Assembly: GCA_013399895.1 (NCBI GenBank)
Contig: VXBA01006210.1
Location: forward strand, 945,502-1,009,501
Length of the DNA: 64,000 nt
Source: Serilophus lunatus
Lineage: Eukaryota; Chordata; Aves; Passeriformes; Eurylaimidae
Direction of reading: 5' to 3'
Positions 1 to 13,042 of the stretch are shown piece after piece. Under the pieces are notes generated by a model. The model saw only the letters and a program-made list of their open reading frames with translations, had not been told where the DNA came from and ran no database searches. The position numbers were made by a program, and so were the translations under genes. Each line of letters starts with the position of its first letter. Position 1 is the stretch's first letter.

Positions 1-3000
1 TCCTATTCCCCCTACAGCCTAATCAGCTGTCAGCTCCATCATAACAGCAAGTGAAGTGCACAGTCACTGCATGCCCTCTGGGAAATCCATTACCAAGCTT
101 GCACATTTGAAGGACTTGCCCACTCAACAAGGCCCAGTAAAGCATGAGCGCTTGATCAATTCTTGATCTCCAGAAATACCTAAAGTTCTCCAAAATCCTT
201 ACAAGAAACAACTCATAGGATGATGCGCACTGCCTCCTGCTTTCAGGATTTGCTCCTGTATATAATAATGATTTACTACAAGCAGCATTATTTATGGCAG
301 TCTAGCCACACGACAGCTGTATGGGCCAAGCTGGGAACATAATCATTGCCAACCCACTTCTCCCAGTACAATTCCAGGCTGCATTTGATACTTACCGAGC
401 TCACAAAAATTAGAGTGGGAGACTTGGAAAAAGTTCTGTAACAACAATTAAGATGGAAGCTTAGTTCTAAATCAACAGAGGAGCTTCTCTCCTAGTCCAG
501 AATATGAAAACTTTTTTTGACATGAAGCACAGTGTTCATTTCCCACTGCTGTTCGTTATCATCACTTTCCTGTGGAAGTTAGACTTGCTTGCACATAGGT
601 ACAGATAGTTGGAAGCAGACTTCTGAGCTTTGTACCAAACATAACATCTCATATATAAAATAAAGAAGAGTTCATAGAATTGTAATGCAAAAAAAATTTA
701 ATTTTTAAACAAAATGTTCATGATACGGAAGGTCACAATACAAAGTTTTTAAACACAACACAAACAAGTTGAAAAGCCTTTTTTGACTGGAAGTGATTTT
801 TAATACAAAGACTAGATGCCGACAATACTTATTGTACAAAGTTTGACAGTGGATTCATATATTGATTCCCTGAAAATTTCCTTATTTTGAAGAAATATTG
901 AATATTATGGTAATGGCTGAAGTGAATTCAAGAAAATCAGCTACATTTGTCTCCACCCTCAATTTTAAGCACTTGGAATTTGTTTCACGGTACAAAATGG
1001 ATAGTAAAGGCACTATGGTTTGAAAGCAAGGCTAGAGATTACAGCCTTTACACTTTCTGGCCTTTGTCTGGGTGTTTTGTAAACACTCAAACACTGCAAA
1101 AATAATCTAACCCTCTTCAAGGGGTACAGAGTGAACCAATATTAAAGGCTGAAAACAATGTAACTCATTTAACCTATAAAGCAGCATTGCTATTCTTATG
1201 CAATTCTGAGTGTTTCCTCAAATCCTTTGAGGTTACATCTTTTAGAAATGAAGTACCTTTCTCCAAATTATTTCTGTTATTTCACTCCTGACAGAACTAG
1301 TGTAAAATGCATGTTTAAAATCATTGTTCGCCTTCATCTGTTTGGTTGATTATGGAACAGGACAGATGCACTGCTAAAAAGTTGAAGCTATTGGCCAAGT
1401 CAGTTACTTGCTTGTTTGACTTTCTCAACACAGCTTCCTAATTTAGAAAAAAAAAAAAGCTTTAAAGAAAAAACTTGCAGTCTAGTAATTTTTAAAAGAT
1501 TAAGCAAGTCCTGCGTGTCAAATTCTGACACAAAGCATCCTTTAATGTTAAGTTATAAAGTCCAGAGAGGCCTATTGCAATTATTAACACAAGTCTTGCC
1601 ACAGGGGTGTAAATCAATGCACTCTGCTTTAATCAGATTTACCACAACTAACTCTGTTGTTGAACCATGTCAATTCCTATGAGATTATTATACAACTCAA
1701 AATTATTTGACAGAGTTTGCAAGACGTATATATAGACACTATGAAAGACTGTTCCAGCAGGACTGGTCTGCACACAAACAAAACTAACCAGTTTACACCT
1801 AACATTTCTAAAACTACATAGAAAGTAATAGCTTTACCACATTTTGGTTCCCTGAGAAGAAAAGTGCTCTAACTACAAAGGTCTTTGGAATGCCATCAGT
1901 ATAGGGAATAAACATTCACCTCCCGCACTGCTACTGAAGAGACATCTCCTAATTCCATGTTGATCAGACTTGTTTGAGCATTTTCATTCAAAATAAACCT
2001 TACACTCCTCAAAGTTGGCAGTGGAATGGGAGCAAGAGATGACTAAAAGTAGTTTAGTACTAAAACTGGTTTTATCTGTGATTTGTTATTACAAACTGGA
2101 ATGCATAGTTAGCACACTTACGAACACAAAGTCATTAAAAGCACAATTTACCTCATCTGTTTAACCCATAATTAAGATTGGTTTTTGAAAACTTTAAAAT
2201 AATACAAAAAGTTTTCAAGTATGTTTTTGGAAAGCATTTTCCCCCAGGGGCACAACTTATGTTTATAGTGAACATGATAAACATCATAAGAATTAAGACT
2301 TCAAATACAATAAAACAGCGCACAGCAGAAGAATGAAGTCAGGAACCATTTTATTTCCATCCAGTTTTGTGTGTATTAAGGATGGCATAAGAGTTTATCC
2401 CACCACTATAATTTATGAACTTATTACATCCCTAGAAGAGGCAAAGCTTATAATGCTTCCTGTCTTTTCCTCCCAAGTGCTTATAAGCTGTGTGATTATT
2501 TACTTTGTTTCAACTGTGTGTTTCTGTCCCTGTCTAATCCAAACCTCCTTCATCCTTTCCCCAGTAACTGAGTGTGGAGAAGCAGCACTGAGGCAGTCAG
2601 TAATGAGAACTTATAAAAATATTAATCAGCAACATACACTACACTAACATGTGGGATGCTCACAACATACAGAAGACAACTTTGCAACTACATTGCGTTC
2701 TGTTTGCCATTATTGTCTCTGAATATCATTAATGTAAGATTGGTTGTCTGGTACATGAGTTCTTTCAGATTCCTCTCAATTTCTAGGCAACAATTTATGT
2801 TGTATTTACTATTTTTAAGACAAAATGCTGAAACTGGTTCTAGGTATTTAATAGCAAGATTCAAATGACATCTTCTACAGTTATAGAATTAATGCTTAGT
2901 ACTTGTCAAAAGCTTTAAAAATGATGTTGAAAAATTACTTTCATTATATCCCATGCAATTAAACTGCTCAAATAGTTTAAACTCTTAATTTAATACATTC

Positions 3001-3444
3001 TAAGTTAGTGAAGAGTTCATATTTAGAAACTAATTCCAGACAGTTCTTAAACCTCATATGCCAGGAAATGAAACTGTTTAAAATCATCACTATCAACAGA
3101 AAAAAAATTCATAGGAAAAAAGTATATACACTGTCACTATAGCCAGACAATCCACACTTCCATTTCAATAGTACCATAAACATTTAACTGAATTATTCCA
3201 ATCAGTAGAACCTAGCCAACAATTTATGTTTCAAATTTTTCAAACATGTTTACCTGTAAAAGGTTTCATTTTTTGTTTGAATCTAAATATTTTTTCTTTT
3301 CCGATACAATCAACTCAGTTCAATGCATTTAAGACTGATTTGTAAATCGTTCTCTTGCCTTCATTTCTCTCTACCTGTACAGATCTTTAGAGAGATATTA
3401 AGCAAAAGACTTGTAGAATGCAATGATGCAGTCTCATTTTAAAC
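1..3444 (-). other. LRRC8B: LRRC8B 3' UTR and downstream DNA
   Basis: This AT-rich stretch lies directly downstream of the LRRC8B stop codon, reading on the minus strand. No other gene was recognised in it. Frames such as 2333-2647 and 1416-1682 on the plus strand are short, resemble no protein I know, and run antisense to the likely UTR. At least the part from 3444 down to about 2330 is probably 3' UTR, because an AATAAA with a GT-rich follow-on occurs there. LRRC8B mRNAs of other vertebrates have long 3' UTRs, so the true end could be further left. The boundary is an inference. Confidence 0.5.
2350..2355 (-). promoter_or_regulatory. candidate poly(A) signal for LRRC8B
   Basis: The plus strand reads tttatt, so the minus strand carries AATAAA about 1.1 kb past the LRRC8B stop. 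Within the next 40 bases on the minus strand comes a GT/T-rich stretch (plus-strand 2304-2340), as expected of a cleavage-factor downstream element. I saw no other exact AATAAA on this strand between the stop and the window edge, though ATTAAA-type variants exist. Use of the site is inferred. Confidence 0.35.
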
Positions 3445-6400
3445 TTAGGACTTATCTGAGCATGTCTGCAAACGCTCTCTTACACGAAGTGGGAGTGTTT
3501 TTAACAACCTTTCTTCTACAATTAGACTATTTCGCTTTAAGAACTGACATTCTTCCAGTTCAGCAGGAAGTGATTCAAGATAGTTTCCAATGAGCTCTAA
3601 TTGAACAAGATTCAGGAGCTGACCCACAGAAGGGGACAAATTCATCAGGCTGTTATTTCCCAGAAGAAGAAATTGCAGCTTTTTGCACTGAAATAATCCA
3701 TCAGGCAGCATTTCAATCTAGAAAAATGAAAGAGAAGAACAAAAATAAAGTATTAGAAGTTGTTACCCATGTGCAGCTGCATGTTTAGACATTTCCCATT
3801 TTTATTTTAGGGTAAAAAACCCTCTTCGTTTATGACAGGATTAAGAAAAAGGAAGTCTCTAATGCTTCTATCATTATGTGACCAAATGCTTGAGAGCACT
3901 ACAATGGTTTTATTCTACCTGTTTTGTTACAAAGCTACTTATCTACTGGCAGAAGTCAAGATAAGCGTGAAAGGGGGGAGCACATATATATGTGCTTGCA
4001 AAGGTGTGCAGGTGGCAGAGGAGACAAAGAGGCTACTGTCTTCTAAGAATCACTTAATGAAGAACAGACTGTTGAGAGACAGTAGCAGTTCCTGTGTTAT
4101 GAAGCCAGTACAAGCAGTTATCTGTGCAGTAGTCCCGGTCCACACTACTGACATGTAACTTCCAAACCAAATATCACCAGTGAAAACAATTATCAACCTC
4201 AGAAGAAGTCTGAATTCACAAGCCTGAGACCCACACTAATGAGCCAGACAGTTTAGCACTGCTGATGAGGTTACCAACCACAATTATTTCCTTTTTCCAA
4301 ATCACACAGCTGAGCTGCTCATCAACTAGTTGTTGATTCTCTCTATCTTCCAGGGAAAAAATCAACTGTTCACTTCCATTAAAACTCTACATAGAATAGA
4401 CAGCTGCAGGGAAAGGGAAGATATGTTTCTGCAGCCATGCTAACCTATAGTATCTCTGGATCAAAGCCCTTAAGCTGCTACAGACTAGGATACTACTTAT
4501 TCAGTATTATTTGAGCTTTGCTGATACCAAAGTTTTAGTAATTAAACAAGCCCCACCCCTTTTTTTTTTTTTTAGCTTTCTGGGTTTACTTTAATCATGA
4601 CCACCACAAAATCATTTTGAGCCAGAGGTTGTTCCAGAAGAAATATTAAGTTCTTGGCTCTTGGCTTTTTTTGTGGGATTTTTTTTTTTAGTAGTAATTC
4701 AAAATTCTACTTACGTGGTTTTTTGTCAAAGCCAAGTACTGCAGATTGGCCAGATAACCGATTTCTTCAGGGATGGAGGTTAGTTTATTATAGCTAAGAT
4801 CCAAATACTGTAATTTTTTACAAAGAAATAGCTGCAATGGAACATGTTTAATATTATTATAATTTAGATACAATTGTTCCAGGTTTGATAATGCACCAAT
4901 CTGCACTGGGACATACGAAATACTGTTGTGCCACAATTTTAAGCAAGAAAGGTTCTTAAGATGTTGAAAACTAATTATTTCTTCCACTGTTCTAAGATTA
5001 TTTTCTTTTAAGTCGATTTCATGCAAATTGTTTAAGGTAAAAATGGAATGGGGAATGCGCTCTAAATCACAGCAGATTAATTCCAAGGTTCTCAGGTTTA
5101 CCAGCTTCTTCAGGTTATTTAGCACTATCAGTTTATTTCCCTCATTGTTGATAGACAAGTGTTGTAAGGAAGGCAGAAGGTCTGTAACCACTTGAGGTAT
5201 ACGGGAAAGGTTGTTTTTTAAGTGAATCAATCTCAGATTTTTTAGCCCCTGAAAGCCTTCACTGTATATGGAGTTGTGATGATCTAGCACAAAATATCCC
5301 GTTAAACACAATTCTTGTAGGTTTTTCAGATGAAAGACCCAAAATGGAATTCTTCCCATCTCACTAGATTTCAAGCGTAGTGTTTTCAGATTTTCTTCTA
5401 AAAAGCTGACTGCTGGATAATCCATCGTTAGTGATGAATGATAAACATTGAGTTCTTTGAGATTGACGAGCTGAGTCACAGCCGAAGGAAGTTTGGCTTC
5501 AGGAATAAGTTCCAGGCTTAGGACTTCTATTTCTGTCAGTTCAAAGACACTGTCTGGAAGACCATTTAACATGAAAAGGTGAAGTTCAGTCTTCTCTTGG
5601 GAATTTCTTACTAGTTTGTTTTTCAGTTTTTCCACTGACCATTCATTGTTAAGGTTTATCTGCTTCAGTTCATTTTCACTCAAATCAGACAGGAATATTG
5701 AGAATCGTTGGGAATAAAGAGGATCATACTGATCCGCCAAGTGGAGAATAAACGCAAAGTCATTCTTTACATCAGGTATATCAGTGTAATTACTTTTCTC
5801 TCTCAGCTTCTCAAAAGAATATTGCTTAAGTGAGCTTCTTAACATCCACCACAAACTGTAAGTACAAGTTAATCCATAGAAGATCACTAAAACAACATAA
5901 AATGAAGCCAAAACTTTAAAAATTTCTGCTAGCGAATAAACACATTGGTACCTTTTGTAGCCTGTAAAGGCTTGAACATTAACTACACAATCAATTTCAA
6001 GTGTAATAAATGATAAATAGTAGGGGACATAAATTATTATTATGACAACTACAAAGACTTTCACTATAATCTGTTTCATATACACTCTATATACGACATC
6101 CTTTTCTTCAGCATGTACTCTGAATTTCTTCACTTTTTCAAATATAGCTTTAGCTTGTTCCCCTTCTTTTTTATCAAGAACACTTGAAGAATTTTCTCTT
6201 CCAGTTGTTTCCAAGCCAGGTTGTGAATATGGCAGGGACTGTCTGCTGGCCCCTATGTCTCCTGAACACCCAGGTGATGAAATCACTGCTTTTGATTTGG
6301 CTATTGGCAACTTCCTCGCAGACTGCTCAGCAACTGTTTCTGAGAGGGCACGTGTTGTCCATGGAGAATCAAAACACTTCTGAAGAACAGCAACAAAGTG

Positions 6401-6850
6401 CTCGAGCCTGGAACTTGTACTGGGATAGTAAAGCCAGAAATTACTGCAAGCTGCAAAAATAAAGGTATGCAAAAGCACTAGGTATGGAAAAAATTTGGCA
6501 AACCAGTGAAGCTGTCTCTCATAACATACTGCGTCAATATAGGAGTACTGCTGCCGATGGAGGTAATTCTGGATTTTAAGCGGGATGATTATTGGTGCTG
6601 TAGAGCTAGCTGACATGTTAAGGTTGGCTTTAACTAAATCCCAAGGCACAGCACAATGATTGTCAAATTCTAGCTTGCAAGGAAGACAACACAGTACTCT
6701 GGTTTGAGTAAGCTGGAGAGCCCCAGCGAGCACAGCAACTAGCAGCATTATCATGGTGAGGTAATACCAGAAGACATCCCACCATGGTTTTAGTATGTGG
6801 TAGGATGACTGGGCATCTGCTAAGCATTTGAGTTCTGTTAGCGTGATCAT
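3445..6850 (-). CDS. LRRC8B: LRRC8B, volume-regulated anion channel subunit (complete coding region, two exons)
   Basis: Join complement(4715-6850, 3445-3717): 802 residues plus stop, against 803 in human LRRC8B as I recall it. LRRC8 proteins form hexameric plasma-membrane anion channels that open on cell swelling; LRRC8A is obligatory and LRRC8B is a partner subunit. Visible parts: cytosolic N-terminus MITLTELK, TM1 about residues 23-45, a first extracellular loop with Cys54/58/66/109, TM2 about 117-137, a cytosolic loop with DKKEGEQAKAIFEKVKKF (226-243), TM3 about 261-281, Cys288/303, TM4 about 309-330, then leucine-rich repeats from about 400 to the end. The start is the Met at 6850. An acceptor (CTCTCACAG) ends just before base 6859, so the 18 in-frame residues further upstream are intronic. 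The coding intron has donor CAC|GTAAGT at 4714 and acceptor TTTCTAG|ATT at 3718, phase 0, and falls between residues 712 and 713 inside the repeat domain. No frameshift or premature stop is present. Confidence 0.96.
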
Positions 6851-7935
6851 GACTTTCACCTGTGAGAGAACAGCAGCTGGTAGAGGAAAAAAAAGAAAAG
6901 ACATTCTTAGAGAATTGTTAAGAACAATTTCTCACTATTAAATGCTTGAAGCTTATTACTATTTTCAGAGTTTTAAATATGTGTAGCATTTGGCTTAGCC
7001 TCCAGAGCACAGCAAAAGGATCCAAGAACTCCTAGCACCCGACCCTAGCCATCATCTTAGGGATTTATTTTAAGGAAAAGTACTTGGAATGCAAACCCAA
7101 AAATAAACAGCGAAACTGGCATCAAGATTAGCAGAAAGTTTATTTTGACCAGACATTTGGGTACCTTTCAAGTAGAAGCAACAAGCAGGTATAAGTTAAA
7201 GAAGTGGCTGATGTATTACCAGCAGTCCTCCACTACCAGCCTAAACTTAGACAACAGAAGTGATTTCTTATTTACAAAGAATTCCAGAATCAGAGTGATA
7301 TATTAACACGATGGCTCTTGTAATCTGGTATTTTCTACCAGATTAAATTATTCTACTCGATTAAAAAATAGATAAAAATTCTCAAAAAACCATTTTGCAT
7401 AACACATAATTCCCCCATCTTCTCTAAATTATCTTCAAGAGAATTAAGCATATTGTCAGAAAGAAAATTAAGCTAGTACAACTTATTACTGTTCAATATT
7501 GTTGTAAATATATTAAAACGGCACATTTAATCCCCAGAAGCATAGGTTTGATTCATACTTACTTTACTAATTAAAGAGAATAAGTTACACAGCACTGCTC
7601 AGTCAGGAGGTCTACACCTTTTAAAATTCCTTGGACATGCCATCTTTACATTTGTCTTCATTCTGGATGGAGAAAACATTTCATATTTATTTTTAGTGGC
7701 TTAAATAAGAATAAATAATTCAGCTTTCTTCAGAACTGCTGCCTCATTGTGGATCCATGAAGTTTTATATTGCTACAGCTATGTAAAATGGAACAGTACA
7801 TACTCATATGTAATCATGCAGAATGTGAAGTCAACATTGTGCAGTCACAAAAAAAGAAACCCCAAGAAACTGCCTACAGCTAGCCCTATTTCAACTGGGA
7901 AGTATTTTTTTTTCTAAATAACTACAAACTTCTTA

Positions 7936-8300
7936 CCTGGGAGACTGATCCCCACCTCACTACAACCTCCTTTCAGGTAGTTGTAGGGAGCAATGAAGTC
8001 CCTCCGAGTCACTTCTTCTCCAGGCTGAGCCCCCCCTCAGCTGCTCCTCACAAGACTTGTGCTCCAGACCCTTCACCAGCTCCACTGACCTTGTCTGGAC
8101 ACACTCCAGCCTCTCAATGCCTTTCTTCTTGTGAGAGGCCCAGAACTGGACACAGGATTCAAGGTGCAGCCTCATCAGTGCTGAGCACAGAGGGACAATC
8201 ACCATCCTGGTCCTGCTGGCCACGCTATTGCTGACACAAGCCAGGATCCCATTGGCCTTCTTGGCCACGTGGGCGGACTGACAGGTCACGTTCATAATAC
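7936..8300 (-). mobile_element. CR1 LINE fragment (3' part of ORF2)
   Basis: Read on the minus strand, this encodes the C-terminal end of the CR1 reverse-transcriptase ORF. Recognisable stretches include [32 protein letters not shown] and [16 protein letters not shown], with a frameshift before the final part. The copy ends near GGAGGTTGTAGTGAGGTGGGG and lacks the usual CR1 3' tail, so it is truncated at both ends. It lies in the LRRC8B 5' intron in the same orientation as the gene. CR1 is the dominant LINE of birds and other sauropsids. The copy is degenerate and cannot be active. Confidence 0.9.
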
Positions 8301-8475
8301 ACCATTACTGTACATTTCAATTTCAAACAGAGCTAAAAGAAGTCAAACAATAGCTGAACTAAGGCAGAACCTTATTCTTACTCCACACTCACATTTGAAA
8401 GCGGAAAGACGACTGAAAATAAGTTAACCCTTCTTGCATAGACAAAGCTGGTTTTAATGGAGTGTAAACACTTAC

Positions 8476-8532
8476 CAGGCCCACTCAAGGGAAAGCAGCT
8501 GAAGGAGGTAACTGGATAGTTACAATACACTC
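8476..8532 (-). other. LRRC8B: candidate noncoding 5' UTR exon of LRRC8B
   Basis: On the minus strand a 57-base segment is framed by a strong acceptor (ATTTTCCTTCCAG, exon starting at 8532) and a strong donor (CCTG|GTAAGTG, exon ending at 8476). The segment contains no ATG, as expected for an untranslated exon spliced between a CpG-island first exon and the coding exon at 6859. LRRC8B genes of other vertebrates have noncoding 5' exons. Only the splice-site geometry supports this call. Confidence 0.45.
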
Positions 8533-11500
8533 CTGGAAGGAAAATACATTGTCATCAAATCATGAAATATTTGGACTCCAAAAACTGCAAATATAGAACA
8601 GCAGCTCATTACTCCTTCCACAGTAGCACTGTAGAATCCAACATTTGATGAGCAAAAGATCAAAATCTACAAGATGCCACCCCCATCGAATTATTTACTT
8701 GGTCACCATTTAAAATTTCTTTTCCTAAAGTAGAGATAAATTAACAGCCTCTATATTGTCCCCTTTCCCAGTACTAAAAGCTGTTTAAGCTCAATATTTT
8801 TTGCATTTACATGAAGTTACACATCCTGGAGCTGAGATGCTCTAACCATAGCTGAGAAATAGCAATTTTTTCCATCGCTCCAACACGACATTCAAAAGCA
8901 CATCTGTAAATGTTCTTTAAAATGAGTTCTTTTAGACTAATTCTTGGGGTTTGAATATAAATTTGTAGGTATAAAAGCACAAAAAGATATTAAACTCATT
9001 CAAATTAAGGCTTCCATTCTGCAAAGAATATCTGGATCATGTCTTGACTCAAGCCAAACATGCTTGATTTGAATGTAGACAGAAAAAACATGAAAAGCAG
9101 TCTTTTTCATTTCCAATCTCAAATTAAAACCAGTCAATTCGTCTCACTTGGACTTTGTTATTAAGATGAATGACTTGGCACCTCAGTTAAAGTTGTAAAG
9201 AACACGCTAAGAGCTGAACATTTGTTCTTACTTTTTTTGTTCATTACATAAGGTAAACCCAACAAATTTTTAACAAAGAAATACATTTGAAAAGTCAAAA
9301 TTACCACTAAACTGGCTGAGAGTTTAATATAGTGTGAAATTAATATATATTAATTATATTATTAGACACTATATCCTCATCAGGGACTTGGGCAGATAAT
9401 GATGTTTTAAGAAGGTGTTTTATATAATGAAACACTTATTGAAGCATTCTTGGGGAGTAAGCAATACCTGTTCAGTATAAAGGACAGAATTCAAAGCACA
9501 CTAAAACAGTTAATACTCTTTGCTAAAGTATTTTTCCTAAAAATTACAAAAAGGAAAACACAAAATGAAACTTCAGCCAATTCTCTGAAATCCTATTAGT
9601 ATACCTGAGAATATGTATCATCCAATACACTTTCTTCAAGCAATGACAAAATGCTAAAAAAGTTTTTATGCAGATTGAGAACTCAAAGTGAGACTGACAT
9701 GAGCTATTTTGTGAGGTCTGTTTCTATAAGATGCTTTCTTTGTCCCCTCTGCCTTGCACTGGAAAGCTGTCAGTCCCTATCACAGATTCCAGAAAAAAAG
9801 ATTACATTCTTGCTGTGGTTTTACAAGACCGTCTAGAAGAATGCAACTGTTACAATATTAAGTATTTAAATACTTGGGCCCTGGTCTAGTGAATGACTAC
9901 TTTTTGAAACTTTCCAATGAAGTATGTGTATGCATCACAATTTTATGTATATGAAATAAAGCTTCCCATTGGAGGGGTACACAGTATATACATGCGTAAT
10001 GTAAACATGTGAATTATTAACGATAATTTTGCTAAAGACATTTGTCTTTCAAATACTGTCTGTATGCCAAGAGTGACTAATCAAATGAAAAAATGTTGAA
10101 CTATAATGGGTTTGATAAACATCATCTCCAGCAACTTTCAACCTATATCAAAACTATTAAAGCTTTTCAAAGTGGCCTAATGCAATTGGCAATCTTTCTT
10201 AGAAGATGAGAGAGTGAAGTTTAGCCCCAGGCAAAATGATGACTTCAGGAGAGTTACTCCAGACCAGTACAAAGGTCAGAAAAATAAAGTAATAAAGATC
10301 ACTAATATCTGGGCAATTTTTACATATTCAGAATGTGAATCAAAGGCTCTCATTTTGAAAAATATTACCTATAAGCATCAGACGCCCACCACCACCCCAA
10401 GCTGCCAAAAGGTTACTCAGCTTTGGATTTCTCTGTCATTTGGTCATTGCTTACATAATTTTAAGCACATTTAGTTAGGGATGGCTCTGCAGCAAGCTAA
10501 CTGCCTCGCTAGTCCTCCCCAAAGGGTATTCAACTGGTGTTTCTGGCGCATTAATTTAATCAAAATAGATTTATACAACTAAAGCGTTCCCCAACAAATA
10601 TACCCTCTAAATTGCTTTCTTCCCCTCTACCTCAAAGAAGCACAGCCACCAAGTATTCAGCCAATCTCTTTAGACTCAGGCAGTTGCTCCTCATCTTAGA
10701 CAAGGAGATGCTGACATACTCAGTAAATGTGTCTGTTCTATCAATTTTCTATCAAGCATGATTCCTGAACTACAGTATCAACTTAGCTCCCGGCTAGTTT
10801 CCAAAGTTTGGATGGAAAACTAAGTTCAATAATAAACTAGACAGAGACAGTTTTGTTTCACAGGCAGCTTTGAGACTCCCCTATGGGACTGCTAGTACCT
10901 TTCATGGTTTCACATACACTCCTATTAGCATCTAAAATAGTGACTACAATAAATATCAACAAAAGCACTTCTTTACAAGAGTGCTTTGTATTGGTCATAC
11001 AATAGAGAGAAAGCTTGTTTCATCCTAATATTTAGCTAGTAATTTAACTTATTTGAATTCTCCTGTGAAACTAGCACTCTTTATTTTCTCCATTAATTTA
11101 TATTTCTTCAAGGAGTTGTACATTTCGCATATTCCACTTCAAAAAGGAAAGTATAAAAAGTCTGCCAAAACTCCACATTGGTATTGCCCACTAAAAATTA
11201 GCTCTGCTATCATAAGTCTCCTTGGCAATGCTTAAAGAAACAGAGGAAACCTCATTAACAGATAAAAAGTAGTTGGAAAGAGTTCCATAAGGTTTTAAAA
11301 AGAAAAAAAGTGTATCAAACCGAAGTGGTTCTGACAGGAGGACCATGGCACAGTGAGGTGTTAGTGATCCATTCTGGGCAGTTAACAGGTTCAAACCTAT
11401 GCCTGCAGATCTTTTGTCCGTAGGATTAATTTAGCCAGATCATAAGAGGAGTCTGCAGGTAAATTCCCCCTTGGTACCCACAATTACAGCACCTGCACAC

Positions 11501-12607
11501 CCTTTTGTCTTTATGAAGAAGCACAGCAAGAAGTTCTCCTGTCTCTCCTCATTAACAGTAGAAAAGATGCACAGAGCTGTTCTCTTATAAGAAAATCTAT
11601 AATAGCTTGACTGATCAAAATGAGGCAACCCTTTCCAAGGGCAGAGTCTGCACAAGGATTAAAGGCTCATTCAGTGATACACAACCTGTGCTCCCAGTAT
11701 AAACAGATGTAAGATTATCTATACTATTATCTTTCTTTATAGTGTCAAGCCCAATAAAACACATTTCTAATTACACTGTACAGTGTCTAAGTACTTTTCT
11801 TACTTGGATTATAATAGACCAGCACCTTTTGGTGCAAAACACAAACCATACAGATTTTCTTCCAGAACATCAATTCTGAAATTCTCATGGTGTAAAAACA
11901 GAGGTCCAAAAACCTGAAACAAAGAATAAGTCCCAGACATCCATTATGTGACAACATACAGTCTGATCTCATCTCACTCATTTTCAACACAAAGAAGTTA
12001 GTATTTAAAGTAAAGCACTATCTTCTCTGTCAGCCCCTTTTCCCCTTTTTTTTTGTCCTGTGACACTTTCAAGTAAACCAAACCTTCAGTATTAAATAAG
12101 GAGGAGAGGGGCATGTATTCTTACCATTCTAAAGTATCTACACTTAAGAAGCCAGATGACCATTTTTAAAGAATCTCCCCACCTGAAAATAAAACAGGAA
12201 AAACTATAGAAAATGTAGAGTTAAATACAAACTCTCCTGAAAGAGAAATGGAGTATTTTACCAATCCTCCAACAGTGTGCAAGCTGGCTGCACAATCACC
12301 TCAACTTCCTGAGTATCTTCCTATTCATATTACTCTGCATTATGCATTTACTAATTGGAAAAAGCAACAAGCTACATCTTCTTTTAATAAAATGAAAGCA
12401 CTGAAAGAAAAATTTCACATTGCATATACTATGTGATAGCATATGCACAAATTATACACCAGTGCCTAAACACAACTCTGTAGTTCTCGAGCTGCACATC
12501 CCCATGGGATCAGGAGAGCCAAACAGTGCCGTGCTTATCAGAGGCATCTCCTAGGACAATGCCAAGTTTCAGAACCACAAACAAGTGATTAGACTTGAAT
12601 TCTAGAG

Positions 12608-13042
12608 TCAATCCACAGTAATCCTGCTTTGTCTCCTGAACAAACACAAAGTTAGTTTAGGACCTGTGTTCACCCTTTGTGCTTCCACCAAGACCAAGTA
12701 CGCTGTGCAACCGCCTCCTACTGTGTGACACTTCCCTTTTGGAGTGGGCTCTCTGGGGAGACCAAATAGCTGGCAAGGTTTTTCAGATAGCAGTACCACG
12801 AGGAACACGCTTTTTGGTATGAAGCCAAGTTTAAGAACTTCAAAAACAAGAGTCAAGGTTTTATCATCAACTGAATCAATTAAGAACTTTGAAGTAAAAA
12901 CCTCTAACCCCCTATTTTTAACAAACTGAATAATACTTTGAAGTAAACCAGATAGTGCTTTTAACTCCTCTTCAGTAAAGCACTTGAGTACTGACATATC
13001 CCATCTCACTTCAACTGAGCAATATTTTGGTACTTTCTCAAC
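12608..13042 (-). other. protein-like open frame in the LRRC8B 5' intron, unrecognised
   Basis: The minus strand is open for about 145 codons here, but the first in-frame ATG is only near 12997. The first half reads like a folded protein (TEEELKALSGLLQSIIQF, then KTLTLVFEVLKLGF). The second half is less convincing. I do not recognise a family. A possible acceptor (TATTGCTCAG) sits at about 13020. It could be a decayed pseudogene, an unannotated exon, or chance. Confidence 0.15.

Noticed and set aside
3832..4158. 108-residue plus-strand frame in the LRRC8B coding intron
   Set aside because: No recognisable domain, antisense to LRRC8B, and within the length expected by chance.
6851..6904. Upstream Met at 6904 as the LRRC8B start
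   Set aside because: A splice acceptor (CTCTCACAG) lies between it and MITLTEL, and the family starts at MITLTEL.
7960..8295. 111-residue minus-strand frame as a gene
   Set aside because: The residues match the CR1 LINE ORF2 C-terminal region; it is part of a truncated transposon.
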